Assembly (NCBI RefSeq): GCF_050753385.1
Contig: NZ_JBLZFZ010000003.1
Coordinates: 1-64,000, forward strand
Length of the DNA stretch: 64,000 nucleotides
Reading direction: 5' to 3'
DNA from: Pantanalinema rosaneae
GTDB taxonomy: Bacteria; Cyanobacteriota; Cyanobacteriia; Leptolyngbyales; Leptolyngbyaceae
The notes under the pieces are model-generated. The model was not told the DNA's origin. It saw only the letters and a program-made list of their open reading frames with translations, and did not search any database. The first letter of the stretch is position 1; each line of letters begins with the position of its first letter. Position numbers and translations under genes: made by a program. Positions 8,176 to 16,963 of this stretch are shown one piece after another.

Positions 8176-9291
8176 TCAGGCAAGGCAGGCGGTTAACTGT
8201 TGCCGCAATTCGTCTGCATTCAGGTTGCGCCCGATCAAAACCATCTGGGTTTTCGGCGGAGTCCGCCACTCTTCTCCTTGCAGGTCAAAGCGAGGACCGC
8301 TGAGTTGAAAGACGTTGCGTAAGTCGCTTTCTTTGAACCAGAGAATCCCTTTTGCCCGGAATACTTCTTTGGGTAACTGTTCTTGCAAGAAGGTTTCAAA
8401 CTTTTTCACGTCAAAGGGGCGATCGCTCTCAAAAGCAACGGACACAAACCCATCATTGTCCAGATGATCAGAATGGTGATGATGGTGTTCGTGAGGGTGC
8501 TGGGTGTGATCGTGATGGTCATCGTGAGCGTGGTGATCATGGTTATCGTGAGCGTGGTGATCATGGTCATGATGATGCGCTTCGTGGGAGTGATCCTGCT
8601 GGGTTTGTTCAATCTCTTCCTGAATTAAATTGGCATAGGCTTCTGGGTTGTTATAGCCCACATCTAAAAGCAGTGGCAGCGGTACTTTTCCATGCTGACT
8701 GTGCAGGATTCTGGCACCTTCTTTAACCGTATGAATATAAGCTTCCAGGTTCTGGATTTGGTCTGGATCTGCCAAATCAGTCTTATTCAAGATCGTGACA
8801 TCTCCATAGGCAATCTGCTTGAATGCCGCTTCGCTATCGAAATGATCGGGAGTAAAAGCCTCAGAATCGACAACGGTGACGATCGAATCCAGCCGGGTCA
8901 TATCTCGCAATTCGGTTCCCAGAAAGGTCAAAATAATCGGCAGTGGATCAGCCACACCTGTCGTTTCAATCACCATATAATCGACATGATCGTCCCGCTC
9001 CAGCACGTTATACACCGCATCCACCAAGCCATCATTAATGGTGCAACAGATACAGCCATTACTCAGTTCCAGCATGTCTTCATCCATCGACACGAGTAAC
9101 TGACTGTCGATGTTAATGTCACCAAACTCATTCACCAAGATCGCAACTTTTAGATCCTGGCGATTGTTCAAAATGTGGTTGAGTAATGTGGTTTTACCAC
9201 TGCCGAGAAATCCCGTGATAATCGTGACAGGCATTCCTCGTTTGGGAATGTCCAGGGTGCTGGGAGTGGGAAGAGTTGTTGTGTTGGTCAT
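8176..9291 (-). CDS. COG0523 GTPase, copy B, with long His-rich loop
   Basis: About 371 residues. Walker A GFLGSGKTT is at 27-35, with GCICCT near 80, NKTD, and a CobW C-terminal domain. Between the domains, residues about 237-280 are a dense His/Asp metal-binding stretch, which stores or senses zinc in family members. The ATG at 9291 has a GAGG Shine-Dalgarno eight bases upstream; a TTG two codons earlier is possible. It lies 15 bp after copy C in the sufE operon, and folE follows 100 bp later. FolE is a plausible client. Confidence 0.95.
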   Translation of the reverse strand: MTNTTTLPTPSTLDIPKRGMPVTIITGFLGSGKTTLLNHILNNRQDLKVAILVNEFGDINIDSQLLVSMDEDMLELSNGCICCTINDGLVDAVYNVLERDDHVDYMVIETTGVADPLPIILTFLGTELRDMTRLDSIVTVVDSEAFTPDHFDSEAAFKQIAYGDVTILNKTDLADPDQIQNLEAYIHTVKEGARILHSQHGKVPLPLLLDVGYNNPEAYANLIQEEIEQTQQDHSHEAHHHDHDHHAHDNHDHHAHDDHHDHTQHPHEHHHHHSDHLDNDGFVSVAFESDRPFDVKKFETFLQEQLPKEVFRAKGILWFKESDLRNVFQLSGPRFDLQGEEWRTPPKTQMVLIGRNLNADELRQQLTACLA

Positions 9292-9306
9292 ATCCAATTC
9301 CTCAAA

Positions 9307-10329
9307 TTAAATCGCAATGCATTCAACTAACTGTGCTTTGATTAATTCAGCATTTAAGTTTCGCCCGATGAACACCAATTGATTACGCTTAGGTGACTGC
9401 GATCGCTCACTTTTCATATCGCATCGTTTACCACTCAGTTGCAAAATATGGCGCAGTTGACTGCCCTGGAACCAGACAATTCCCTTTGCACGGTAAACAT
9501 CAGGAGACAGGTGATCCAGGAAGTTTTGAAACTTGGGTAAGTCGAAGGGGCGCTGGCGCAGTTGCTCTGGAAGCGATTCGCTTTCAAATGACACCGTTAC
9601 AAACCCATCATTTTCTAGATGATGAGAATGTTTATGGTTATGATGCTCATGAGTCGGTTGGGATGAGTTGAGGTAGGTACTGGCATCATTAAATCCAATA
9701 TCTAAGATTAGCGGCAGCGGCACCTCCCCATATCGGGTCGAGATGATTCGAGCGCCTGGTTTGATCGAGCCGATGTAGTTTTCCAACTCATCCACAACTT
9801 GAGGAGAAACCAGATCGGTCTTATTCAACAGAATAATGTCCCCAAAGAGGAGTTGGTTGAGTGCGGCTTCACTACCATAATGATTAGGCGTAAAGGATTC
9901 AGCATCTACGACTGTCAGAACCGAATCTAGCCGCGTAACATCCCGCAACTCTGTACTGACAAAGCTCAACATGATCGGCAAAGGATCAGCAATTCCAGTC
10001 GTTTCAACCACAATGTACTCAACTAAGTCATGGCGATCGACCATTTCATACACAGTATCAACCAGGCTTTGATTGATAGTGCAGCAAATACAGCCATTGC
10101 CCAGTTGCACCATGTTTTCATCCACAGAAACTAGCAATTGTGAATCGATATCAACATCGCCAAACTCATTCACAATCACGGCAATCTTTAACCCGTGGCG
10201 ATTGTTCAAAATATGATTGAGTAGCGTTGTTTTACCGCTGCCTAAAAAGCCGGTAATGATAGTAACAGGCATGACACGTCGAGGAAGCCTCACGGATTCT
10301 GGACAAACCTGCATGACTGGATTGGACAT
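9307..10329 (-). CDS. COG0523 GTPase, copy C
   Basis: 340 residues of the CobW/ZNG GTPase family: GFLGSGKTT P-loop near 29, GCICCT near 80, NKTD, and a short His-rich linker (HEHHNHKHSHH) before the C-terminal domain. An AAGGAG Shine-Dalgarno precedes ATG 10329. It lies 9 bp downstream of sufE. Copies B and C resemble each other more than copy A, suggesting tandem duplication followed by specialisation. Three such GTPases in one operon is unusual, and each may serve a different apoenzyme. Confidence 0.95.
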   Translation of the reverse strand: MSNPVMQVCPESVRLPRRVMPVTIITGFLGSGKTTLLNHILNNRHGLKIAVIVNEFGDVDIDSQLLVSVDENMVQLGNGCICCTINQSLVDTVYEMVDRHDLVEYIVVETTGIADPLPIMLSFVSTELRDVTRLDSVLTVVDAESFTPNHYGSEAALNQLLFGDIILLNKTDLVSPQVVDELENYIGSIKPGARIISTRYGEVPLPLILDIGFNDASTYLNSSQPTHEHHNHKHSHHLENDGFVTVSFESESLPEQLRQRPFDLPKFQNFLDHLSPDVYRAKGIVWFQGSQLRHILQLSGKRCDMKSERSQSPKRNQLVFIGRNLNAELIKAQLVECIAI

Positions 10330-10338
10330 AATGACTCC

Positions 10339-10788
10339 TTAAGTTCGCAAGTAAGTCTCAGCCAGATGATAGACCAGCGCTTTCCGTTGCATGGTTTGAA
10401 AAATATTGTAAAAACCATTGGCACGAGAAGGAGTCAGGCTAATATCCAGCCCAGTTCGCTGAATGAAATCGGGCTTTAACTGGATGATTTCTGCGGCAGT
10501 CAGCCCATTCAATCCCTCGACTAACAGCCCCACTAATCCCTTCGTTAGTTGAGAGTCGGAATCGCCCTGAAAGCTGACCTTGCCCTGCTCCAAACTGGCA
10601 GTCACATACACTTGAGAAACACAACCCGGCACCCGATGGGTTGCCACCTTCTGCTCATCAGGAAACGGTGGCAGGCGCTTGGCAAAGCAAAGCAAGTATT
10701 CATAGCGCCGCTTCGGTTCCGAAATCTGTTGGAACCGCTGGACAATCCGCTCAAGGGAGGCAGGCAAGGGTTGGGAGACAGGCGGCAT
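10339..10788 (-). CDS. sufE: SufE-like cysteine desulfurase activator
   Basis: 149 residues, a complete SufE domain. The sulfur-accepting cysteine is Cys56 in VPGCVSQVY. SufE accepts persulfide sulfur from a SufS-type desulfurase for Fe-S cluster assembly. It is the first gene after the Zur-type box (28 bp upstream of the ATG) and precedes three COG0523 GTPases. A zinc-regulated sufE is uncommon. It may supply sulfur when zinc loss disturbs Fe-S or thiol chemistry, but that link is inference. Confidence 0.9.
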   Translation of the reverse strand: MPPVSQPLPASLERIVQRFQQISEPKRRYEYLLCFAKRLPPFPDEQKVATHRVPGCVSQVYVTASLEQGKVSFQGDSDSQLTKGLVGLLVEGLNGLTAAEIIQLKPDFIQRTGLDISLTPSRANGFYNIFQTMQRKALVYHLAETYLRT

Positions 10789-10815
10789 ACCGTTCTAGAA
10801 GTAAGCTATCCATAA

Positions 10816-10830
10816 AAATGATAATCATTC
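10816..10830. promoter_or_regulatory. Zur-type operator 2 (sufE operon)
   Basis: AAATGATAATCATTC followed by TCAT, matching operators 1, 3 and 5. It lies 28 bp before sufE on the minus strand. The divergent unknown gene at 10933 is 100 bp away, so it too could be affected. Confidence 0.85.
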
Positions 10831-10932
10831 TCATAATACAGGATCTTTGTTGCTTTGGACGAGTCTTACGCCTTTTATCTAGCAGTGTTGGTAGAATCTA
10901 AAAACTTGATGCATGGGTGAAAGAATCTGCGG

Positions 10933-11319
10933 ATGAGCAAAAAGATAGAGCGCCTTCTCCGCAAAGCACTGCTAGACGACAGCGAGATGGCATATTCCCT
11001 CTACGAATATGAGTTAGAGGAGCATATTGATTACTGGTACGACGGTCTGAAAGCCGATCACGATGATTTCGTGTTTGTGGTAACAGAAAACTCAGGGCAT
11101 GTGGCGATGGTGCTGATCATGCCCGATAAAACAGTGTTGGTAAATGAAGCGGCTAGAGCGAAGCTGATAGAATTCTGGCAAAATAATTACAGCATCAATC
11201 TGAATCGACTGATTCCGACGATGGCGGATGAATTGGCGAACGATTCGCTCTTCGTCAATGGGGTGAAAACGGTTGACCACAAACCGACAAAGCGAGTGTG
11301 GGGTAAGGCAAGATCTTGA
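10933..11319 (+). CDS. conserved hypothetical protein, cyanobacterial type
   Basis: 128 residues, soluble, acidic N-terminal half and basic C-terminus, no membrane segment. I cannot name a domain. The composition (regular hydrophobic pattern, ATG start, normal codon use) indicates a real gene. It is divergent from sufE and shares the intergenic region with Zur operator 2, but 100 bp separate box and start, so zinc control is uncertain. Confidence 0.6.
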   Translation: MSKKIERLLRKALLDDSEMAYSLYEYELEEHIDYWYDGLKADHDDFVFVVTENSGHVAMVLIMPDKTVLVNEAARAKLIEFWQNNYSINLNRLIPTMADELANDSLFVNGVKTVDHKPTKRVWGKARS

Positions 11320-11389
11320 ATGTGGGGCGATCGCCCTAATTAAGACAGGTAAGGAATCAATAAGAACAACGGGCTAGATATTAGCGAAT

Positions 11390-11944
11390 TTACAAGCTTC
11401 GAGGTAAGAACAAGTTTTGCTTCATCCAACAAATCCGACCTTCCTGCTCAAACTGACTCAGCAAACGGGTTACCGTGACTCGTGTAGTGCCTAAAACATC
11501 TGCAATATCCTGATGCGTGAGGCGTAGCTGAATCAGTTGACCCTGTTCTAACTCATGACCAAATTTATCAGCCAGCCAGTCTAATAATTGCTGTAATCGC
11601 TGGTGAATCTGTCCGCTACGAAGCCGCAGCAAGGTTTGGGTTTGGTGGAGGTGGGACAATAGCACTTGATTCAGGTGACTGCATTGATCAAATTGAAGCG
11701 CATGAACCATCACATCGGTTAAGCACTCTATCTCATACGGCTGAATGCAAGCGAGAGGTTGCCCTACGGTGTCTCCCAGCCCCCAAAATCCGAGAGCGAT
11801 AACGGTGCCATCTTCAGTGAGCGTGTAGCTACGCACTGCTCCAGCTTCAATTTGCCAGAGGAAATTTTCACGCAGTGGAAGATGCTCTCGACGCTTAAAT
11901 GTGCGTACCTCTAGCTTTGGTGCGATTAGAGTGGGATTAGCCAT
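11390..11944 (-). CDS. Crp/Fnr-family transcription regulator
   Basis: 184 residues: a shortened cyclic-nucleotide-binding-like beta-barrel (residues about 15-90), a dimerisation helix, and a C-terminal winged HTH (LTHQDIADVLGTTRVTVTRLL, 140-160). No Fnr-type cysteine cluster is visible, so the signal is not oxygen via Fe-S. The short N-terminus is typical of cyanobacterial NtcA-like or unassigned Crp members. It is alone on its transcript and faces away from the Zur boxes. Confidence 0.85.
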   Translation of the reverse strand: MANPTLIAPKLEVRTFKRREHLPLRENFLWQIEAGAVRSYTLTEDGTVIALGFWGLGDTVGQPLACIQPYEIECLTDVMVHALQFDQCSHLNQVLLSHLHQTQTLLRLRSGQIHQRLQQLLDWLADKFGHELEQGQLIQLRLTHQDIADVLGTTRVTVTRLLSQFEQEGRICWMKQNLFLPRSL

Positions 11945-12027
11945 TGATCAATTGCTCAAGATATCTAAAGGTAGGCGTGACGGGTGATAGCGCTCTGCAA
12001 CGTTTGTATTACTTGGTGTGCGTGTAG

Positions 12028-12216
12028 TCACGAAGTGTGCGCTTTGAGAGATCTCGTAGCGTGGACATCGCCCGATCGCCTATGAATTCTGAACTGATTG
12101 ATAGTTGCAGCAGTCAGATTTGGCATTTCCTGCCTACAATTTGGGCAAAACCAATAGACACCAGAGCTACGAACATGACGTAATAGGTTTCCAGGGCAAC
12201 AAGGGCAATCATTCAT
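12028..12216 (-). CDS. small zinc-ribbon-like protein
   Basis: 62 residues starting MNDCPCC, with a second knuckle WFCPNC: CPxC...CPxC spacing of a zinc ribbon or rubredoxin-like fold. AGGA-type Shine-Dalgarno before ATG 12216. Similar 50-60 residue proteins occur widely in cyanobacteria without known function. It lies just upstream of, and in the same direction as, the Crp-family gene (83 bp apart). Confidence 0.6.
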   Translation of the reverse strand: MNDCPCCPGNLLRHVRSSGVYWFCPNCRQEMPNLTAATINQFRIHRRSGDVHATRSLKAHTS

Positions 12217-12355
12217 GAGGTCTTCCTACTTTCTAGCTCGATTGAGGATGGATAACGGTGTTGACCTCTCATGGAACGCTCGATCGGTATGCTTTAGGTT
12301 ATTGATAAATATTCTCAATAAACTCAAAGAGATTCTAGCACAATGAAATGATTTC

Positions 12356-12772
12356 CTACAGCCTATTCTCGTAATTGCTTTCAGTACATGGGCTTGCAGG
12401 TTGGCAGGGAGGGATTCTCGCTAAAATTCCCTTCCTGAGAATATCGGGGCGCTCTTGGCGTGGAATTAACCCGTCCGAACTGCTATGGTATTGTTCCGCC
12501 AGTTGCAGAATAGCGATCGCACTTTGGAACGGCGATAAATCGCCAAACATCAATGTGGTTTTATGGGGAACAGCATAGGCAACGACGCAAGGACGATTAC
12601 AAGCGCTGAGACACTCAACCGGTGCGATCGTGTATTCTGCGGCTAACGTCCATTGCGGTTGGAGGCGCAGCAGATGACTCAGCAGATGATACCCGCCCCG
12701 CTGACCCATATAATCTCGTTGCGTTGATGAATACGCACAGGATTTGCAAACAAATAAAGTGTGTTTTGTCAT
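12356..12772 (-). CDS. DUF1636 thioredoxin-like [2Fe-2S] / metal-binding protein
   Basis: 138 residues. Cysteines in VCKSC near the N-terminus and ECLSACNRPC near residue 55 fit the DUF1636 pattern, a thioredoxin-like ferredoxin fold. Family members often lie next to CobW/COG0523 genes, but the reaction is unknown. It follows the thrS2 group at 82 bp after the preceding small gene and may share its zinc control. The C-terminal 35 residues are variable and include three more cysteines or histidines. Confidence 0.75.
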   Translation of the reverse strand: MTKHTLFVCKSCAYSSTQRDYMGQRGGYHLLSHLLRLQPQWTLAAEYTIAPVECLSACNRPCVVAYAVPHKTTLMFGDLSPFQSAIAILQLAEQYHSSSDGLIPRQERPDILRKGILARIPPCQPASPCTESNYENRL

Positions 12773-12854
12773 TGTGATTAAATTTTCCAGTGTGCTTTTA
12801 TTAACTCAGCGAACTTCATGTTTGCGATCGCTGTTGAAGTTTATGGCTGATTGA

Positions 12855-13103
12855 TCAAATCAAGTTACAAATATCGATTTCATCAATATCATTGACGGCT
12901 TTATGAATCTTGTATTGCTGAACTGGTGTTGACATTATTGCAATCACCGTCTCAATGGGTGGACATCCCGGCTCTTTACAGGCAAGCTGGCTGATGGAAA
13001 TCGGAATCCCACTATCCACTTCGAGAATGCGGTAGACCCAGTTCTTGATATCCCGAACTTTCTCTGGGTCGGCTTTGGGTTTGTCTTGGGAAAATAGATT
13101 CAT
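12855..13103 (-). CDS. small conserved protein with CKEPGCPP motif
   Basis: 82 residues, no membrane segment, with the motif ACKEPGCPPIETVI in the middle: two cysteines four residues apart. I recall this motif in short proteins beside metallochaperone genes but cannot give a family name. Its ATG overlaps the stop of the upstream membrane protein (ATGA), so the two are translationally coupled. It is probably part of the thrS2 transcript behind Zur operator 3, which the IS insertion now interrupts. Confidence 0.7.
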   Translation of the reverse strand: MNLFSQDKPKADPEKVRDIKNWVYRILEVDSGIPISISQLACKEPGCPPIETVIAIMSTPVQQYKIHKAVNDIDEIDICNLI

Positions 13104-13681
13104 GAGATGGGTTGATTAGAGCAAGTTGTTAATCGAACAAACACGAGGTAAATCAGAGTCAGCGAGATCGTCCAGAGGGTTGTATTGATCAAAATGCTAT
13201 GAGTGATCGCCCAAGTCAGGGTATGACTGCCTGTTAGCAACCAGTCAACGGTCAGAATCAAACTTTCAAACACTGCAAAGCCCAGCAACGCACTTGCCCC
13301 TAACCACAAACAATGTTCTTTCAATGTCTTCTGACTAAACTTCGGACGCAGCGATGCCAATGCTGTAACGACCAGGGTTCCCAATCCCAACATCAATCCC
13401 CAAAGTAGCGAATCTCCTGACCAGGGATACTGCCGCACGGTGTAGCCATAAACTTGATTCACTAACCAGATCAATAGGGCAACCAGAATGGCTCGTCTAG
13501 GTTTGAGGGTGGTTCCGGAGATCGCGCTAAATGCGACAAACGGTGGATGGGGATAGATGATGCTACTGAAAACGCCCATTGCAATCAGCAGGAATGACCA
13601 ACGGCGATCGCTGGCAACCCGCTTCCAGGTGATTGACCATTGACTCGACTGAGGAATGGTTGGCGTAACAGACTCTTGCAT
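13100..13681 (-). CDS. five- to six-TM membrane protein, copy A
   Basis: 193 residues with hydrophobic segments at about 28-55, 62-82, 92-112, 122-148 and 155-185. It is clearly homologous to the protein at 48998-49582, which follows cbiO in the cobalt-transport operon: both have AF(S/G)AI(S/A)GTTL(K/R)P, IWL(V/A)NQ(V/L)YG and LGLGT or MGLGT motifs. Size and helix count match ECF-transporter substrate-binding (S) subunits, but no substrate signature is visible. Positioned 13 bp after thrS2 and coupled to the next gene. It is a candidate zinc-stress membrane transporter component. Confidence 0.75.
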   Translation of the reverse strand: MQESVTPTIPQSSQWSITWKRVASDRRWSFLLIAMGVFSSIIYPHPPFVAFSAISGTTLKPRRAILVALLIWLVNQVYGYTVRQYPWSGDSLLWGLMLGLGTLVVTALASLRPKFSQKTLKEHCLWLGASALLGFAVFESLILTVDWLLTGSHTLTWAITHSILINTTLWTISLTLIYLVFVRLTTCSNQPIS

Positions 13682-13694
13682 TTTTCCTCCTGTC

Positions 13695-15362
13695 TTACAT
13701 TTGTTGTCGGTTCATGATTGCTTGCTGCATTTTTTCCTGAAGTTCTGACAACGTTAACGATCCGAGTTCTCCAGATTGACGAGTTCGCACGCTCAAGGTC
13801 TGGTTTTCCACTTCCCGTTTCCCAACAACCGCAACGACCGGGACTTTTTCCAATTCTGCGGTGCGAATTTGTTTCCCCAACCGTTCTCCACTGGAATCGA
13901 CTTCAACCCGATAGCCCAGTTGTTTTAATTGCTGGGCGATCGCAGTTGCATAATCCCGCTGCTCATCGCTTACAGGCAGCAATCGGACCTGGACTGGAGC
14001 CAACCAGAGGGGAAAGTCCCCGGCATAGTTTTCAATCAAGATGCCGAAGAAGCGTTCGAGTGAACCGAAGATGGCGCGATGAATCATAATCGGACGCTGG
14101 CGGGAACCATCGGCTGCTACGTAGTCCATGTCAAAGCGTTCTGGTAAATTGAAATCGACTTGAATCGTGGAACATTGCCATTGACGGGCGATCGCATCTT
14201 TGATCTTGATGTCAATTTTAGGACCATAGAACGCACCACCCCCCTCATCCGTCACATAATTCCAGCCCTTTGCATCTAAGGCTTGAACCAGCGCATCCGT
14301 CGCTAATTCCCAAATGGCATCCGTACCCACAGACTTGCCAGGACGAGTGGAAAGGTATACTTCGTACTCAGTAAAGCCAAAGTCCGACAGGATTTGCTCG
14401 GTCAAATTCAACACGCCCAAAATTTCGTCCGCTACCTGTTCGGGCAGACAGAAAATATGAGCATCATCTTGAGTGAAGCCACGCACCCGCATTAAGCCGT
14501 GCAGTGCCCCCGATCGCTCGTAGCGATAGACGGTGCCTAATTCTGCCCAGCGAATCGGGAGTTCCCGGTAAGAATGCAAATGACTTTGGTACGTCAGTAC
14601 GTGAAACGGGCAGTTCATCGGTTTTAGCTGGTACTGCTGCGTCTCAATCTCCATCTGGTCAAACATATTCTCACGGTAAAAATCGAAGTGCCCCGATGTT
14701 TTCCAGAGATCAAGATTGGCAATATGCGGCGTGTAAAGCAGTTCATATCCGGCATCTAAATGTGCTTTACGCCAGTAGTCTTCAATTAAGAGCCGCATCC
14801 TCGCCCCTTTCGGATGCCAGAAGACCAGTCCCCCACCTGCATCCTCCTGGATGCTAAATAAATCAAGTTCTTGTCCCAATTTGCGATGGTCGCGACGTTT
14901 GGCTTCTTCTTTCTGGGTGAGATACGCCTGTAGTTGTTCGGGTGTTTCCCAGACTGTGCCGTAAATCCGCTGTAACTGCGGTTTGGTTTCATCCCCTCGC
15001 CAATAGGCTCCAGCCACACTTTCCAAAGCAAAAGCATCGGGGTTAATTTCACCCGTGGAGTTGAGGTGAGGACCTGCACACAAATCCCACCAGCAATCCT
15101 TGCCCATCTGTTTCTGAGTCAGGGTGTCCGCTGCGACGTGAAACAAGGAAGCCTCTGCCACACCTTGCAGGGTATCTGCACAACCAATAAAGTAACGCGT
15201 GATGGGTTCATCAGCAGGAATGCTGTCGAGAATTTCCAGCTTGTAGGGTTCGTGAAGTTGCTCAATTTCTGCCCGAATTTGTTCGCGATCGACTGCTTCT
15301 CGAATGATCGGCAAATTGGCATTGATGATGCGGCGCATCTCGGTTTCAATCTGAGTGAGATC
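13695..15362 (-). pseudogene. thrS: thrS2 3' part (threonyl-tRNA synthetase), split by IS
   Basis: Encodes the C-terminal nine-tenths of a threonyl-tRNA synthetase: end of the N2 domain, catalytic core and anticodon-binding domain. Zinc ligands of the active site appear intact (Cys in MNCPFH, His in DDAHIF, His in MIHRAIFGSLER). Reading frame continues upstream from the internal ATG 15338 to the IS junction at 15362/15363. Joined to the fragment at 16964-17160 it would restore about 620 residues lacking the TGS and N1 domains. Unless translation starts internally, the product is lost, so another thrS must exist elsewhere. Confidence 0.9.
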
Positions 15363-15815
15363 GACTATGAAGCCGTGGGGGTGTCAACAAATCAAATTTC
15401 CCTTTCCAAGCAGCCCGGTTTTCTGGATACAGAAATGCATCTACTCATTTGTATCCAAATTAAATTTAGTCTTAGTTCTCTGTTCGTGCTTCTTATTCTG
15501 TTATTAGTTTTCTAACCACTCAGTTCTCTGAATTCATATTTTCCTTTGATTAGTTTTATATCATTTCTTGATTCAAACCTGGTTGAGTTTACTCGACTAT
15601 CCGAGGTGTCAACGCTATTATTTACCGATGCGTTGTCTCAAGAGTCCTTACAAAAGGTCCAGGCTTATTCGTTAGGGCAATCTTATTTGAACAAGAATCA
15701 GCAGATTAGCTCCCGCTACAAGCTCTGGGTAAAATCGCCAATCAAGGCTAACTGTCAAATCACAACCAAATCTAAACCAACCGAATGCTCGCTTCGCTTC
15801 AGTCTTGACTCAACC
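15363..15815 (-). ncRNA. candidate bridge-RNA region of the IS110/IS1111 element
   Basis: A 450-bp non-coding stretch inside the element, downstream of the transposase. IS110-family recombinases use an element-encoded bridge RNA to pair with target and donor. In IS1111-group members with subterminal repeats it is encoded in the downstream non-coding end, as here. Exact RNA ends and guide loops cannot be fixed by eye. Confidence 0.45.
15370..15379 (+). repeat. subterminal inverted repeat, left
   Basis: AAGCCGTGGG, 7 bp inside the left element boundary. Its inverted partner is at 16946-16955. Confidence 0.85.
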
Positions 15816-16871
15816 CTAAGCCACAACTGGTTGAATCCTGGCTTTCGCCTCATCCCATTTCTCCTGCTTGCGTAACAGCACCCAGCACCGCACCAATAAC
15901 TTGCGAGCCAGAGCAATAATCGCTTGCTTCTTGCGCGTCTTTTGTCCTCCACAAAGGCGTTTGTACACCGCCGCTGCCCAAGGGTTGTAGCGCAACATTG
16001 CCCACGCTGCCTCGACCAATGCAGCTCGCAGGACTCTCGGTCCGCGTCGAGTGATCTTGCCCATCCGATTCGTCTCCCCAGACTGATGCTGTCTAGGGAC
16101 TAATCCCCCATAGGCACTCACTTGACGGGCATTCTGGAACCGTTTCGGGTCATCCAGATACGCCACCACGACTTCCGCCGTCTTGCGCCCGACCCCTGGA
16201 ATGCTTTCCAGCAGTTGCACCCGCTTGTCTGTCTTGGCAATCTGAGTTAATTGCTGATCCACTTTGTGCAGTTCTTCCCACAACCGATCCAGTGCAGCTA
16301 ACTCCAAATCTAACTGTCCTCGCCACAGGCAAACTCGATCGCATTCGGCAAGCGGTTTGCGGTAGGCACTCAAGGTTGCGATTCCTGCAACGGTCCAGGC
16401 TCGATTGCCCACTGGAATACTGATGCCTTGCTGGACAAACAACGACCGAATGCTGTTCTGCACCTGGTTGGTGCGGCTCACTAATTTCTTGCGGTACTTC
16501 ACCAGTTGCCGATACTGGCGAGTTTCAATCGATGGCACATGCACGGGTACAATTTGTCCAATCGCTGCCAGTTTTGCTAGTTTCAGGGCATCATCTCGAT
16601 CTGTTTTACGCTTCACATGTTTCCAATGCCACGCTTCCCCGTTGGGGTTCGCAACCAGCACCTTGAACCCTTGCGCCACACTCAAGTCGTACACCCACCC
16701 AGTCAAAGCGCATGCTTCAAAGACGACCAACTCTGGCTGGGTTTGCCCGAGCAATTGCTCAAATTCCTTCGCTTGACTGGTAAAGGTGAAGTAGAGCGTA
16801 TCGTTGGTCTCAGTTTCGAATAAGCAGGCGACGGACTTGTATTTGCCTAAATCAATCCCTAGAATTTTCAT
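15816..16871 (-). CDS. IS110-family transposase (DEDD / transposase_20)
   Basis: About 351 residues from ATG 16871; a GTG ten codons upstream is also open. The N-terminal DEDD RuvC-like domain starts with LGIDLGKYKS and includes the KTDRDDALKLA motif. The C-terminal Tnp20 domain has IPGVGRKTAEVVVAYL and the conserved serine region near QVSAYGGLVPRQHQSG. Full length with no frameshift, so the element may still be active. It catalyses RNA-guided recombination in characterised relatives. Confidence 0.95.
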   Translation of the reverse strand: MKILGIDLGKYKSVACLFETETNDTLYFTFTSQAKEFEQLLGQTQPELVVFEACALTGWVYDLSVAQGFKVLVANPNGEAWHWKHVKRKTDRDDALKLAKLAAIGQIVPVHVPSIETRQYRQLVKYRKKLVSRTNQVQNSIRSLFVQQGISIPVGNRAWTVAGIATLSAYRKPLAECDRVCLWRGQLDLELAALDRLWEELHKVDQQLTQIAKTDKRVQLLESIPGVGRKTAEVVVAYLDDPKRFQNARQVSAYGGLVPRQHQSGETNRMGKITRRGPRVLRAALVEAAWAMLRYNPWAAAVYKRLCGGQKTRKKQAIIALARKLLVRCWVLLRKQEKWDEAKARIQPVVA

Positions 16872-16945
16872 AGCTTTTGTCCTGGGGTTGGAGATACACA
16901 CAACAGGTCAATCTTGATTTGGTTTGATTGTCCTGGTTTTTCCAA

Positions 16946-16955
16946 CCCACGGCTT
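16946..16955 (-). repeat. subterminal inverted repeat, right
   Basis: CCCACGGCTT on the plus strand, the exact reverse complement of the repeat at 15370-15379, 8 bp inside the right boundary of the element. Confidence 0.85.
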
Positions 16956-16963
16956 ACATGGAT

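Larger units (their letters stand above)
15363..16963 (-). mobile_element. IS110 family element, IS1111-like, inserted in thrS2
   Basis: About 1.6 kb. Limits come from restoring the thrS2 frame: AAAGA on one side and GATCTC on the other rejoin as AAAGATCTC. No terminal inverted repeats are seen. Subterminal inverted repeats AAGCCGTGGG lie 7-8 bp inside both ends (15370-15379 and 16946-16955), which is the IS1111 hallmark. A GA dinucleotide may be duplicated. The transposase occupies 15816-16871. A 450-bp non-coding part lies downstream of it. Confidence 0.9.

Noticed and set aside
8461..8600. Possible short tandem-repeat or CRISPR-like array in COG0523 copy B
   Set aside because: The periodic GTGATCATG pattern encodes the His/Asp loop; there are no spacers.
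8406..8612. Open frames opposite and within the His-rich part of COG0523 copy B
   Set aside because: They are shadows of the repetitive CAT/GAT codons, giving unnatural Met/Ile/Thr runs.
15546..15875. 109-residue open frame in the IS non-coding end
   Set aside because: It overlaps the transposase 3' end antisense, has no recognisable domain and lies in the putative bridge-RNA region.
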